Translations under genes and position numbers: made by a program
Notes under the pieces: model-generated
What the model saw: only the letters and a program-made list of their open reading frames with translations
Database searches by the model: none
Told to the model about the DNA's origin: nothing
Shown here: positions 42,885 through 51,689 of the stretch, in pieces
Layout of the letters: each line of letters starts with the position of its first letter
How positions within the stretch are numbered: position 1 is the first letter of the stretch
Source of the DNA: Lachnospiraceae bacterium 3-1
Lineage (GTDB): Bacteria; Bacillota; Clostridia; Lachnospirales; Lachnospiraceae
DNA length: 64,000 bases
Reading direction: 5' to 3'
Assembly: GCA_000403255.2 (NCBI GenBank)
Contig: KE159593.1
Location: 5,969 to 69,968 of the forward strand

Positions 42885-44294
42885 ATGTGGGATTTTAGCC
42901 GGTTTGGAAATAAAACAGCTCTTATAGATGAATATGGAACAGCAATTACTTATGAACAATTGGAGCAGGAGGGAGAGAAAATTTCAAATGTAATTTCGAA
43001 AAGATGTCTGGTATTTTCTCTTTGTGAAAATAGTATTGGTTCCATTTTGGGATATTCCTCTTTTCTGAACCATAACATCGTCCCTGTTTTGCTGAGCAGT
43101 CATTTGGAAAAGGAATTGCTTGAAAACTTAATGTCAGTCTATCGCCCAGCGTACCTGTGGGTTCCAAATGGACAGGTCAATGAGTTTAAAGGCAGCAGAA
43201 TGATATACGAGGGATATGGTTATGCACTCTTGCAAACAGATGATCATAGGAATTATCCCCTGTATGAGGATTTGTGTTTGATGCTGACCACCTCAGGTTC
43301 AACCGGAAGTCCTAAATTTGTACGCCAGAGCTATGGAAATGTGAAGGACAATGCAAAGTCCATTGTAGAATATTTGAAGCTGGATGAATCTGAACGGCCA
43401 ATTACCACACTTCCCATGAATTATACATATGGGCTGTCGATTATCAATAGTCATTTTTTTGTAGGAGCTACCTTGCTTGTCACAGACAAAGGTTTGATGC
43501 AGAAGGAGTTTTGGAGCTTTTTTAAAAACCAGGGAGCAACCTCCTTTGGAGGGGTGCCTTATACCTATGAAATGTTAGACAGGCTGCGTTTTTGGCGTAT
43601 GGAGCTTCCTTCCCTTCGGACTATGACACAGGCAGGAGGAAAGCTTATTCCAGAGCTACATAAGAAATTTGCAGAGCATGCAAAGGAAGCTGGGAAAAAT
43701 TTTATTGTTATGTATGGTCAATGTGAAGCAACTGCCCGTATGGGCTATCTGCCTCCAGAAAAGGCGATAGAAAAATGTGGCTCTATGGGAATTGCAATTC
43801 CAGGTGGTGAATTTCACTTAGTCGATATCAATGGCAAATATATTTCAGAGCCTTTTGTTACGGGAGAACTTGTTTATAAAGGGACAAATGTCACATTAGG
43901 CTATGCGGAATGCGGAGAGGATCTAAGAAAGGCGGATGAACGTAATGGAGTTCTCCAAACTGGTGATATGGCCCAATTTGACGAAGACGGCTATTTTTAT
44001 ATTGTGGGGAGGAAAAAAAGATTTCTAAAAATCTATGGAAACAGGGTGAATCTTGATGAGATTGATCGGTTGGTAAAAGGAAGATTTGAAACGATTGATT
44101 GTGCCAGCGCTGGAGTGGATGACCACATGTATCTGTTTGTTACAGACGAAGCTCTGTCAGATGCAGTGAAAGAGTTTGTGGTGTTTAAGACAAAATTAAA
44201 TGCGGCAGCATTTCAAGTAGTGGCGGTTGATGAAATACCTAAAAATGATTCTGGAAAAACGTTATATAAAGAATTAGAGAAATATTACAGGTGA
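42885..44294 (+). CDS. AMP-dependent acyl ligase
   Basis: A 469-residue ANL-superfamily enzyme. The P-loop TTSGSTGSPK starts at residue 135, with YGQCEATARMG near 280. The ETGD-equivalent reads QTGDMAQFDEDGY, and the C-terminal catalytic Lys is in KNDSGKTLYKEL. The N-terminal domain is slightly shortened compared with 500-550-residue acyl-CoA synthetases. It probably activates a carboxylic acid and loads it on the adjacent carrier protein. The V. cholerae O1 rfb region (tetronate synthesis) has a comparable ACP/ligase pair. Confidence 0.87.
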   Translation: MWDFSRFGNKTALIDEYGTAITYEQLEQEGEKISNVISKRCLVFSLCENSIGSILGYSSFLNHNIVPVLLSSHLEKELLENLMSVYRPAYLWVPNGQVNEFKGSRMIYEGYGYALLQTDDHRNYPLYEDLCLMLTTSGSTGSPKFVRQSYGNVKDNAKSIVEYLKLDESERPITTLPMNYTYGLSIINSHFFVGATLLVTDKGLMQKEFWSFFKNQGATSFGGVPYTYEMLDRLRFWRMELPSLRTMTQAGGKLIPELHKKFAEHAKEAGKNFIVMYGQCEATARMGYLPPEKAIEKCGSMGIAIPGGEFHLVDINGKYISEPFVTGELVYKGTNVTLGYAECGEDLRKADERNGVLQTGDMAQFDEDGYFYIVGRKKRFLKIYGNRVNLDEIDRLVKGRFETIDCASAGVDDHMYLFVTDEALSDAVKEFVVFKTKLNAAAFQVVAVDEIPKNDSGKTLYKELEKYYR

Positions 44295-44298
44295 GAGA

Positions 44299-45390
44299 AT
44301 GAACTTTGAGGAAATTTTACAGATATCCCCCTATTCCCTGGAAAAAGAAGAAAAGGAAAAAATTCTAACAGATCGGCTGATGGAATTAACAGAACATCAT
44401 CGAAAGAATTGCCTGGAGTATGCGCGTATTCTTGAAAGTATATCATATCACAAAGGGAATGTGAAAAAGTGCAGCGATTTTCCATTTCTTCCGGTACGGC
44501 TTTTTAAAGAACTGTCCTTGAAGAGTGTTCTGCCAGAAGAGGTCGTAAAAACTATGACGTCGTCAGGAACATCCGGGCAGGCGGTTTCTAAGATATATTT
44601 AGATCGGACAACATCTTCCAATCAGCAGAAAACCATGGTGAAAATAGTCTCCGATTTTACAGGCTCCAGCCGTATGCCAATGATTATTGTGGATTGTCCT
44701 TCTGTTGTAAAAAACAGAACAATGTTTTCAGCAAGAGGCGCTGGTATACTTGGCTTTTCAATTTTTGGATCAAGAAAGATTTATGCTCTTGATGATGATA
44801 TGAAGCTGGATGTGAAAGGGTTGATGGAGTTTTTAGAAAAATATAAAGACCAAAGGATCCTTTTGTTTGGGTTTACTTTTATGGTATGGCAGCATTTCTA
44901 CAAAGAGCTGTTCAGGCTGAGAAAAGAAGGGATAGCATTTGATCTTTCCAATGGCGTCCTTATTCATGGCGGAGGGTGGAAAAAGCTCATAAGTGAAGCG
45001 GTTAGCCAGGAAGAATTTCATACAAGGTTAAAAGAGGTATGTGGATTGAATTACATCCATGATTATTACGGAATGGTAGAGCAGACAGGATGTATTTCTA
45101 TGCAGTGTGAATATGGTCATCTTCATGCCAGTATATTTTCAGATATTATCATAAGAAAACCGGAGGATTTTTCAGAATGTGGGATAGGAGAAAGAGGGAT
45201 TATCCAGGTGTTGTCCACAATTCCAGAATCTTATCCAGGGCATTCACTTTTAACTGAAGATGAAGGAGCTTTGCTTGGGGAGGATGATTGCCCCTGCGGA
45301 CGGAAAGGAAAATATTTTAAAGTCATGGGAAGGCTCAAAAATGCAGAAATCAGGGGGTGCAGTGATACTTATGCAGAAAAATTCAAATAG
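44299..45390 (+). CDS. LuxE-like acyl-protein synthetase
   Basis: A 363-residue protein of the LuxE/acyl-protein-synthetase family, related to adenylate-forming enzymes. The glycine/serine loop TSSGTSGQAVSKIYLD starts near residue 90. YYGMVEQTGCISMQCE near 258 matches the LuxE active-site region. The cysteine cluster DDCPCGRKGKYF is near the C-terminus. LuxE activates an acyl group and passes it through a thioester to the LuxC reductase. Its 3' end overlaps the LuxC-like gene. Confidence 0.88.
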   Translation: MNFEEILQISPYSLEKEEKEKILTDRLMELTEHHRKNCLEYARILESISYHKGNVKKCSDFPFLPVRLFKELSLKSVLPEEVVKTMTSSGTSGQAVSKIYLDRTTSSNQQKTMVKIVSDFTGSSRMPMIIVDCPSVVKNRTMFSARGAGILGFSIFGSRKIYALDDDMKLDVKGLMEFLEKYKDQRILLFGFTFMVWQHFYKELFRLRKEGIAFDLSNGVLIHGGGWKKLISEAVSQEEFHTRLKEVCGLNYIHDYYGMVEQTGCISMQCEYGHLHASIFSDIIIRKPEDFSECGIGERGIIQVLSTIPESYPGHSLLTEDEGALLGEDDCPCGRKGKYFKVMGRLKNAEIRGCSDTYAEKFK

Positions 45391-46603
45391 TCGCAAGGAA
45401 CAGGATATTTTAGATAGCATGGAATATTTTGTGGGGGATGCAGAGATTATTAGAAATATGGCAGTTACTCCAACAAGAATCCCTTTTGATGACGAGATTG
45501 TAAATTTCTTGAATGATGTATCCAGAACCCTTCTGGGAATGAGAGAAGCAAGGGCGTATCCAGATGTTGTTACATTGGCTTTTTGGATGCGGAAGGCGTC
45601 TGTGTTGAATTTGAAGAAGCGTTTTGAGAAGAAGGATGGGGATATGCATCTGGGCCGGGGAATGGTGTTTCATATTGCACCATCTAATGTGCCGATGAAT
45701 TATGCATATTCCCTTGTTTCAGGTCTTCTGACAGGGAATATGAATGTTGTGAGGCTACCATCCAAAGACTTTGACCAGGTTAGAATTATCAATCGGGCAA
45801 TTGAGGAATCTCTTTCAAGATTTAAACATGTAAAGAATTATATTTGTCTGGTTCGTTATGAAAGAAAGCGGGAAATCAATGATTTTTTATCAGCGATGTC
45901 AGAGGTACGGATGATTTGGGGAGGAGATCGTACCATAGCAGAATTAAGAAAATCTCCATTGATGCCCAGGGCGGGGGAAATCGCTTTTGCAGATAGGTAT
46001 TCTCTGGCTATCATAGACAGTGATGTATATTTAGAATTGGATGATAAACAGAAGGTAGCAGAAGGTTTTTATAATGACACGTATCTTATGGATCAAAATG
46101 CCTGTACAAGCCCCTACATAGTTGTTTGGCTTGGAAGTCGCAAGGAGGAAGCAAAAAAGATTTTTTGGGAAAAGCTTCATAGGATTGTCCGGGAGAAATA
46201 TTCATTTCAGCCGATTATGGGGATCAATAAATTAACCAGCAGCTATTTGACAGCGGCTGCGTATCCAAATGTGAAAATAGAAGATTGCCAGGACAATTAT
46301 CTTGTAAGGGTAAAAATTCCAGAAATTGTAGATGGTCTTATGAATTGGAAGGATCATTCTGGGTACTTTTTGGAATATGATTGCGGCGAAATTTTGGAAT
46401 TAAGGACCTTATGTAATGATACACATTGCCAAACAATAGGATTTCTTGGGGAAAGGGAAACGCTTTTTCCATTGCTGGAGTCTGGAATAAAGGGTGTTGA
46501 CCGGGTGGTTCCCATTGGAAAGACGATGGACTTTGACCTTATTTGGGATGGATATGATTTAACAGAAAGATTGACAAGGACGATTCATCTTGATTTTTCC
46601 TAA
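45371..46603 (+). CDS. LuxC-like acyl-CoA/acyl-ACP reductase
   Basis: A 410-residue NAD(P)H-dependent reductase of the aldehyde-dehydrogenase superfamily that turns an activated acyl group into an aldehyde. Visible features are FHIAPSNVPMNYAYSLVSGL, GGDRTIAELR in the cofactor region and the catalytic Cys245 in QNACTSP. The start is uncertain: ATGs at 45341 and 45371 are both in frame inside the luxE-like gene, and I chose the second, which gives a family-like N-terminus. Together with the LuxE-like protein it forms a fatty-acid-reductase-type pair, here without any luciferase gene. The likely product is an aldehyde intermediate for sugar decoration. Confidence 0.88.
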   Translation: MQKNSNSRKEQDILDSMEYFVGDAEIIRNMAVTPTRIPFDDEIVNFLNDVSRTLLGMREARAYPDVVTLAFWMRKASVLNLKKRFEKKDGDMHLGRGMVFHIAPSNVPMNYAYSLVSGLLTGNMNVVRLPSKDFDQVRIINRAIEESLSRFKHVKNYICLVRYERKREINDFLSAMSEVRMIWGGDRTIAELRKSPLMPRAGEIAFADRYSLAIIDSDVYLELDDKQKVAEGFYNDTYLMDQNACTSPYIVVWLGSRKEEAKKIFWEKLHRIVREKYSFQPIMGINKLTSSYLTAAAYPNVKIEDCQDNYLVRVKIPEIVDGLMNWKDHSGYFLEYDCGEILELRTLCNDTHCQTIGFLGERETLFPLLESGIKGVDRVVPIGKTMDFDLIWDGYDLTERLTRTIHLDFS

Positions 46604-46640
46604 TGTGAAAAATCAAGTTACTTGGAATAGAGGGAGAACT

Positions 46641-47381
46641 ATGTTACAGGGAAAGAATGCAGTCGTTACAGGTGCACGCAAGGGAATTGGACGGGCTTGT
46701 GTAGAAGTATTTGCCAAGAATGGAGCAAATATCTGGGCATGTGCCAGAGAAAACAGTGATATTTTTGAACAGGATATGAAGCAAATTGCAGAAAAGTACA
46801 AGGTACAAATCTGGCCCCTATACTTTGATATGACGAATGAGGCTGAGATAAAGGAAGCAGTTGGAAGTATTAAAAAAAGCAAAGTTTCCGTTGATGTGCT
46901 TGCAAATATTGCTGGAACTGCGGATGAAAGCTCAAGCTTTGCCATGACGCCGCTGGAAAGAATGCGTCATGTGTTTGAAGTTAATTTTTTTGGAATGACA
47001 TTGCTGACACAGTATGTTTCAAGATTGATGGTTCGCCAAAAAAGTGGGAGCATCATAAATATATCTTCCGTTGCTGGAATAGAAGGAAGACCAGCACAGC
47101 ATGAATATGCTGCAAGCAAAGGCGCAGTAATCGGAGGCGTCCGCCAGCTTGCCTGGGAGTTAGGGCGTTATAACATTCGCGTGAATGCAGTGGCGCCAGG
47201 GATGGTAGATACCAAGATGGGTGCGCAGATTGCGGAAGAACTACGGGAGGAACTATTGACAGGTGTGATTCTAAAAAGAATGGGAAGACCAGAAGAGATT
47301 GCCAATGTAATCGCCTTTTTAGCAAGCGACCTTTCTACTTATATGACAGGACAGATCATCCGGGTAGATGGAGGAATATAG
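46641..47381 (+). CDS. FabG-like short-chain dehydrogenase/reductase
   Basis: A 246-residue classical SDR. The cofactor motif TGARKGIG is at residues 10-17, NIAG near 91, and the active-site Tyr156-x3-Lys160 in HEYAASK. AFLASDLSTYMTGQIIRVDGG at the C-terminus is typical of 3-oxoacyl-ACP reductases. The ATG at 46641 follows GAGGGAG; the frame extends upstream without a better start. In this cluster it probably reduces a keto group on an ACP-bound or aldehyde intermediate. Confidence 0.88.
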   Translation: MLQGKNAVVTGARKGIGRACVEVFAKNGANIWACARENSDIFEQDMKQIAEKYKVQIWPLYFDMTNEAEIKEAVGSIKKSKVSVDVLANIAGTADESSSFAMTPLERMRHVFEVNFFGMTLLTQYVSRLMVRQKSGSIINISSVAGIEGRPAQHEYAASKGAVIGGVRQLAWELGRYNIRVNAVAPGMVDTKMGAQIAEELREELLTGVILKRMGRPEEIANVIAFLASDLSTYMTGQIIRVDGGI

Positions 47382-47382
47382 T

Positions 47383-48213
47383 ATGGTAGAAAAAGAAAAA
47401 ATCATAAGATGTCAGAAGGCAGCAAATGAAATGCGCAGAGACATCATTGAAATGGCTTTTTTAACAGGAAATCAGGGAGCCCATCTGGGGGGCGGCTTGT
47501 CTATGGTGGAAATATTGGCAGCCTTGTATGTTGGCGTACTGAAATATGATGTGAACAATTTAGACTGGGAAAAGCGGGATCGTGTCATATTGAGTAAAGG
47601 ACATGCAGCTCTTGCGTTATATCCTGCATTGGCACAGGCCGGAATGATTTGTAGGGATGAATTGCTGACGTTTAAAAAGAACGGTTCTAAATTATCTGGG
47701 CATCCATCTTTGAATGGATTGGCTGGAATAGAGTATGCAAGCGGAAGCCTGGGACAGGGGCTTTCTCTTGGAGTTGGAGTTTGCTTGGCGCTAAAGAGGA
47801 AAAATAATCTTGAATCCAGAGCGTTTGTTTTATTGGGAGATGGTGAGTGTGATGAAGGCTCCATTTGGGAAGCGGCAGCAAGCGCTGTCCATTTCCAATT
47901 AAATCAATTGGTTGCTGTGATTGACGAAAACCAGATTCAATATGATGGAGCAACCAATGAAATTATGTGTATGGATTCCATGGCTGGAAAATGGAAAGAA
48001 TTTGGCTGGGACGTCTGTGAAGTTGATGGGCACAGTATCGTTGAATTATTGGATGCTTATAATAAAAAGGGTGACAAGCCATTGGCTATTATTGCTCATA
48101 CTGTGAAAGGAAAAGGAATTTCCTATATGGAGGGCAATTGGCGTTTTCATAATGCAAGGCTTTCAAAAGAACAGTACCAGCAAGCGGTTACAGAATTGGA
48201 AGGTGTAATATGA
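47383..48213 (+). CDS. Transketolase, N-terminal subunit
   Basis: A 276-residue thiamine-diphosphate-binding half of a split transketolase. SKGHAALALYPAL and the GDGECDEGSIWEAA metal/diphosphate motif, with ENQIQ following, are conserved, as is HTVKGKGISYME. The ATG at 47383 has GGAGGA seven bases upstream. It overlaps the C-terminal subunit gene by four bases. Split transketolases are common in clostridia and archaea. Here the pair sits in a surface-sugar locus, so it may transfer a ketol or acyl group to a sugar or to the aldehyde made by the LuxE/C pair. Confidence 0.9.
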   Translation: MVEKEKIIRCQKAANEMRRDIIEMAFLTGNQGAHLGGGLSMVEILAALYVGVLKYDVNNLDWEKRDRVILSKGHAALALYPALAQAGMICRDELLTFKKNGSKLSGHPSLNGLAGIEYASGSLGQGLSLGVGVCLALKRKNNLESRAFVLLGDGECDEGSIWEAAASAVHFQLNQLVAVIDENQIQYDGATNEIMCMDSMAGKWKEFGWDVCEVDGHSIVELLDAYNKKGDKPLAIIAHTVKGKGISYMEGNWRFHNARLSKEQYQQAVTELEGVI

Positions 48214-49178
48214 TAGAAATCACATCGAAAAATACACGTATTTGGTCAAGACTTGGTCCCAGTGGCGCACTAGGGGTTGCAGCATTAGAGCTTGTGGCGG
48301 AAAATCCAAATGTGTTGATGCTGACAGCGGATTTGGCGTTCTTTTCTGGTTTGGAACGTTTGAAGGAGCAGTATCCAGACCGTTTATATAATTTTGGAAT
48401 TGCAGAGCAGAACATGATAGGGGCTGCAGGAGGATTGGCAAAAGAGGGCTTTATTCCCTTTGCAAGCACATATGCAAGCTTTGCAGCTTCAAGGTGTGCA
48501 GACCAAATGAGAGTTAATATGTCATATATGAAGCTTCCAATCAAGCTGATTGGACTAACAGCAGGATTTGGGGCAGGAATATTAGGAGCCACCCATATGA
48601 GCGTGGAGGATATTGCAATTATGCGGAGCCTTCCGAATATTACAGTGATTTCCCCGGCAGACTGTACAGAAATTATAAAATCTATGTTGGCGGCAGCGGG
48701 AAGCAGTGAGCCTACATATATTCGTCTAACTGGTCCAGTCAATACACCGATCATATATAAAGAAGATTATGAGTTTGAGATCGGAAAGGCGGTTCCGTTA
48801 GTCAGTGGTACAGATGTATGTATGATTGCTGCTGGTTCCGTGGTTTATCAGACTTTGGAAGCGGCGAAAATTCTGGAGGAGAAGGGGATTTCCTGTTCCG
48901 TAGTTAATATGCATACCATAAAACCTCTTGATACAGCCATGTTGGATCAAGTGATTCTTAGCCATAAACTTATTGTTACAGTGGAAGAACACAGTATTTT
49001 TGGAGGATTGGGAGGAGCGGTTGCGGAATATATTGCTGGGAAGAATCATAATGTTGGATTTGAAATCATAGGGATGAAAGATTTCTTCCCCTGTGCAGGG
49101 GATTATTATTACCAGTTGGAACAAAGTGGATTAACAGCCTTGCAGATCAGCGAAAGGATTGTGGAAAAGAGGTTATAG
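48210..49178 (+). CDS. Transketolase, C-terminal subunit
   Basis: A 322-residue partner containing the pyrimidine-binding domain. The cofactor-activating Glu is in NFGIAEQNMIGAAGG, and PFASTYASFAASRCADQ follows. The C-terminal transketolase domain (VSGTDVCMIAAGSVVYQTLEAA) is complete. With the 276-residue subunit it makes a full-length enzyme. The nucleotidyltransferase gene neuA begins directly after its stop. Confidence 0.9.
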   Translation: MIEITSKNTRIWSRLGPSGALGVAALELVAENPNVLMLTADLAFFSGLERLKEQYPDRLYNFGIAEQNMIGAAGGLAKEGFIPFASTYASFAASRCADQMRVNMSYMKLPIKLIGLTAGFGAGILGATHMSVEDIAIMRSLPNITVISPADCTEIIKSMLAAAGSSEPTYIRLTGPVNTPIIYKEDYEFEIGKAVPLVSGTDVCMIAAGSVVYQTLEAAKILEEKGISCSVVNMHTIKPLDTAMLDQVILSHKLIVTVEEHSIFGGLGGAVAEYIAGKNHNVGFEIIGMKDFFPCAGDYYYQLEQSGLTALQISERIVEKRL

Positions 49179-49880
49179 ATGAAGAGTATTGCAGTAATTC
49201 CGGCAAGGAGTGGTTCTAAGGGACTAAAAGATAAGAATATAAAGGAATTTCATGGTAAGCCTTTGATGGCCTACACAATTGAAGCAGCCCAAAAAGCAGG
49301 TATTTATGATTGTATTCATGTGTCTACCGATAGTGGACATTATGCTGAAATAGCAAAACAATATGGCGCCGAGGCGCCTTTTTTAAGAAGTGAAGAGATG
49401 TCTTCTGATCTTGTAACTACATGGGACGCTATGAGATTTGTTTTAAGGGAATACGAAAAAATAGGAAAGAAATTTGATATGATTACTGTCTTGCAGCCGA
49501 CTTCCCCTCTAAGAACCTGGGAAGATATCTGTCATGCATATGAAATATTTCAAAGCAAGAAGGCAGACAGCGTAGTTGGAGTATGTGAGATGGAGCATTC
49601 TCCTTTGTGGAGCAATACATTGCCGGAGGATGGATGCTTAAATGGCTTTATCAGGCCAGAGGTCAATGGACCAAGGCAAAAGCTTTCTACGTATTATCGT
49701 ATTAATGGAGCCATTTATATCATAGGTACAAAATTCTTGATGGAATATGGAAATCTTTACGGTGAACGAGGATATGCTTTTCTTATGTCAAAAGAGCATT
49801 CCATAGATATTGATGATGAAATGGATTTTGCAATTGCAGAATTTTTAATGAAACGGAGTGATAAATATGTTGGCGTTTAA
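49179..49880 (+). CDS. neuA: Acylneuraminate cytidylyltransferase
   Basis: A 233-residue enzyme that activates the nonulosonic acid as its CMP derivative, the donor used by the motility glycosyltransferase. The signature IPARSGSKGLKDKNIKEF is at residues 6-23, with LQPTSPLR near 107. DIDDEMDFAIAE at the C-terminus is the usual metal-binding end. There is no separate C-terminal domain. In the legionaminic pathway this is LegF. The next gene starts inside its 3' end. Confidence 0.94.
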   Translation: MKSIAVIPARSGSKGLKDKNIKEFHGKPLMAYTIEAAQKAGIYDCIHVSTDSGHYAEIAKQYGAEAPFLRSEEMSSDLVTTWDAMRFVLREYEKIGKKFDMITVLQPTSPLRTWEDICHAYEIFQSKKADSVVGVCEMEHSPLWSNTLPEDGCLNGFIRPEVNGPRQKLSTYYRINGAIYIIGTKFLMEYGNLYGERGYAFLMSKEHSIDIDDEMDFAIAEFLMKRSDKYVGV

Positions 49881-50997
49881 TGAGCCTATGTATACGGAGA
49901 AGGGAATCGGCTATATTACAGAAGCGATTTTGCAAAACAGACGGTTAAATGGGGACGGCCCTTTTACCGAAAAATGTACCAAGTGGTTTGAAGAAAGGTA
50001 TAAAAAGAAAGTCCTGCTTACCACCTCATGTACACATGCGTTGGAGATGGCCTCTCTTCTTGCAGATATCCAACCGGGGGATGAAGTGATAATGCCTTCT
50101 TATACTTTTGTATCTACGGCAGATGCTTTTGTATTACGTGGCGCTAAGATTAAGTTTGTGGATATTCGAAAGGATACCATGAATATAGATGAAAAGCTCA
50201 TAGAAAATGCCATAACAGAGAAGACAAAGGTAATTGCACCCGTTCATTATGCTGGTGTAGGGTGCGAAATGGATACCATTATGGAAATTGCAAAAAAGTA
50301 TGATCTGTTTGTGATAGAGGATGCCGCACAGGGAATGATGGCGTCTTATAAGGGAAAACCTCTGGGGACCATTGGAGATTTCGGTACATATAGTTTTCAC
50401 GAAACTAAGAATTATACCATGGGGGAAGGCGGATTAATTCTTATAAATAATGAAAAGTATAAAGAAAGAGGAGAGATTATACGGGAAAAGGGCACCAATC
50501 GTGCCAAATTTTTCAGAGGTGAAGTAGATAAATATAGTTGGGTAGATGTAGGTTCTTCTTATCTTCCCAGTGAAATGAACGCGGCTTATTTGTTACCCCA
50601 GTTGGAGATTGCAGAGAAAATTAATAATCGGCGTTTAAAGTTATGGGAGCTTTATTACAATGAATTAAAAGAATTAGAGGAAAGCGGAAGAATAGAACTG
50701 CCTTATATTCCAAAGGAATGTCATCACAATGCGCATATGTTTTACATTAAGACTCAAAATTTGAAAGAACGGACAAAATTAATACAATATTTATATAACA
50801 ATCATATAAAAGCAGTATTCCATTATGTGCCGCTACATACATCAAATGCTGGAAAGAAATATGGAGAATTTGTTGGGGAGGATAAGAATACAACAAGAGA
50901 AAGTGAGCGTTTGGTTAGGCTTCCTATGTTTTATGCTTTGAAAGAGGAAGAAGTGAATTTTGTGGTTCAAGCGGTAAAAAATTTTTATCTAAAGTAA
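49867..50997 (+). CDS. wecE: dTDP-4-amino-4,6-dideoxygalactose transaminase (WecE/RffA)
   Basis: A 376-residue PLP-dependent aminotransferase, remarkably close to E. coli WecE along its length as I remember that sequence. The PLP lysine is Lys181 in FHETKN, and PSYTFVSTADAFVLRGA, PVHYAGVGCEMDTIM and IREKGTNR are shared. It makes dTDP-Fuc4N from dTDP-4-keto-6-deoxyglucose. The ATG at 49867 has CGGAG eight bases upstream. The required RmlA/RmlB enzymes are not in the window. It may alternatively act on another 4-keto nucleotide sugar, such as the LegB product; specificity is not proven. Confidence 0.9.
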   Translation: MLAFNEPMYTEKGIGYITEAILQNRRLNGDGPFTEKCTKWFEERYKKKVLLTTSCTHALEMASLLADIQPGDEVIMPSYTFVSTADAFVLRGAKIKFVDIRKDTMNIDEKLIENAITEKTKVIAPVHYAGVGCEMDTIMEIAKKYDLFVIEDAAQGMMASYKGKPLGTIGDFGTYSFHETKNYTMGEGGLILINNEKYKERGEIIREKGTNRAKFFRGEVDKYSWVDVGSSYLPSEMNAAYLLPQLEIAEKINNRRLKLWELYYNELKELEESGRIELPYIPKECHHNAHMFYIKTQNLKERTKLIQYLYNNHIKAVFHYVPLHTSNAGKKYGEFVGEDKNTTRESERLVRLPMFYALKEEEVNFVVQAVKNFYLK

Positions 50998-51014
50998 TGT
51001 GAGGAAAGATCTTA

Positions 51015-51674
51015 ATGAAGAAATTAGTAATAATGGGTAATAGTTCCTATTCAGAAATGATGAAAAGTTATATTATGCTGACAGGATTTGGCAAGGTGAT
51101 TGCATATGCCGTTGATGGAGAATTTATAGAAAAGGATGAGATTGGCGGGACGCCAGTGATTTCATTGGAGAAGTTAAGGGATACCTATCCAGCCGGTGAA
51201 GTGTCACTCATTATGGGCATTGGATATGCAAAAATGAGTGAAATTAGAAGGAAAATATTTGAAAAATGTAAGGAATGGGGATATTGTTTTGAAAACTTTG
51301 TCCATCCAACTGCTATTATAGCAGAAGATGTTACTATGGGAGAAGGAAATAATATTTTAGAAGGAGTCATTGTTGAAGTTGGTTCAAGAATTGGAAATGC
51401 AAATTTGTTTTTTGGGGGCAGCCTGGTAGCTCACGGAGCAGTGATTGGAGACTACAATACGTTTTCTGTGAAAGCTGTAACAGCAGGACACGTAACAGTG
51501 AAAAATCATTGTTTTCTTGGGGCTTCATCCGTGGTAAAGGACAGCGTTACATTAGGAAATTATGTACTCTTAGGAGCGGGAGCAGTTGGATTTAAGAATC
51601 TGGAACCATATTCAGTAGTTGTTCCAGCTAATAGTAAAATTTTGGAGGGGCGCAAAAGCATAGAGTTTTTCTAG
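51015..51674 (+). CDS. Hexapeptide-repeat sugar N-acetyltransferase
   Basis: A 219-residue NeuD/PglD-type enzyme with an N-terminal Rossmann-like part (LVIMGNSSYSEMMKSYI) and a C-terminal left-handed beta-helix (IIAEDVTMGEGNNILEGVIV and KNHCFLGASSVVKDSVTLG). It follows the wecE-like gene by 17 bases and precedes a WbqC gene. It probably acylates the 4-amino group made by the transaminase. Confidence 0.84.
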   Translation: MKKLVIMGNSSYSEMMKSYIMLTGFGKVIAYAVDGEFIEKDEIGGTPVISLEKLRDTYPAGEVSLIMGIGYAKMSEIRRKIFEKCKEWGYCFENFVHPTAIIAEDVTMGEGNNILEGVIVEVGSRIGNANLFFGGSLVAHGAVIGDYNTFSVKAVTAGHVTVKNHCFLGASSVVKDSVTLGNYVLLGAGAVGFKNLEPYSVVVPANSKILEGRKSIEFF

Positions 51675-51689
51675 GTCTGGAAGAAGTCA

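Noticed and set aside
44299-46603. LuxE/LuxC genes as part of a bioluminescence operon
   Set aside because: No luxA/luxB luciferase genes are present. The surrounding ACP, ligase and sugar genes point to glycan acyl modification.
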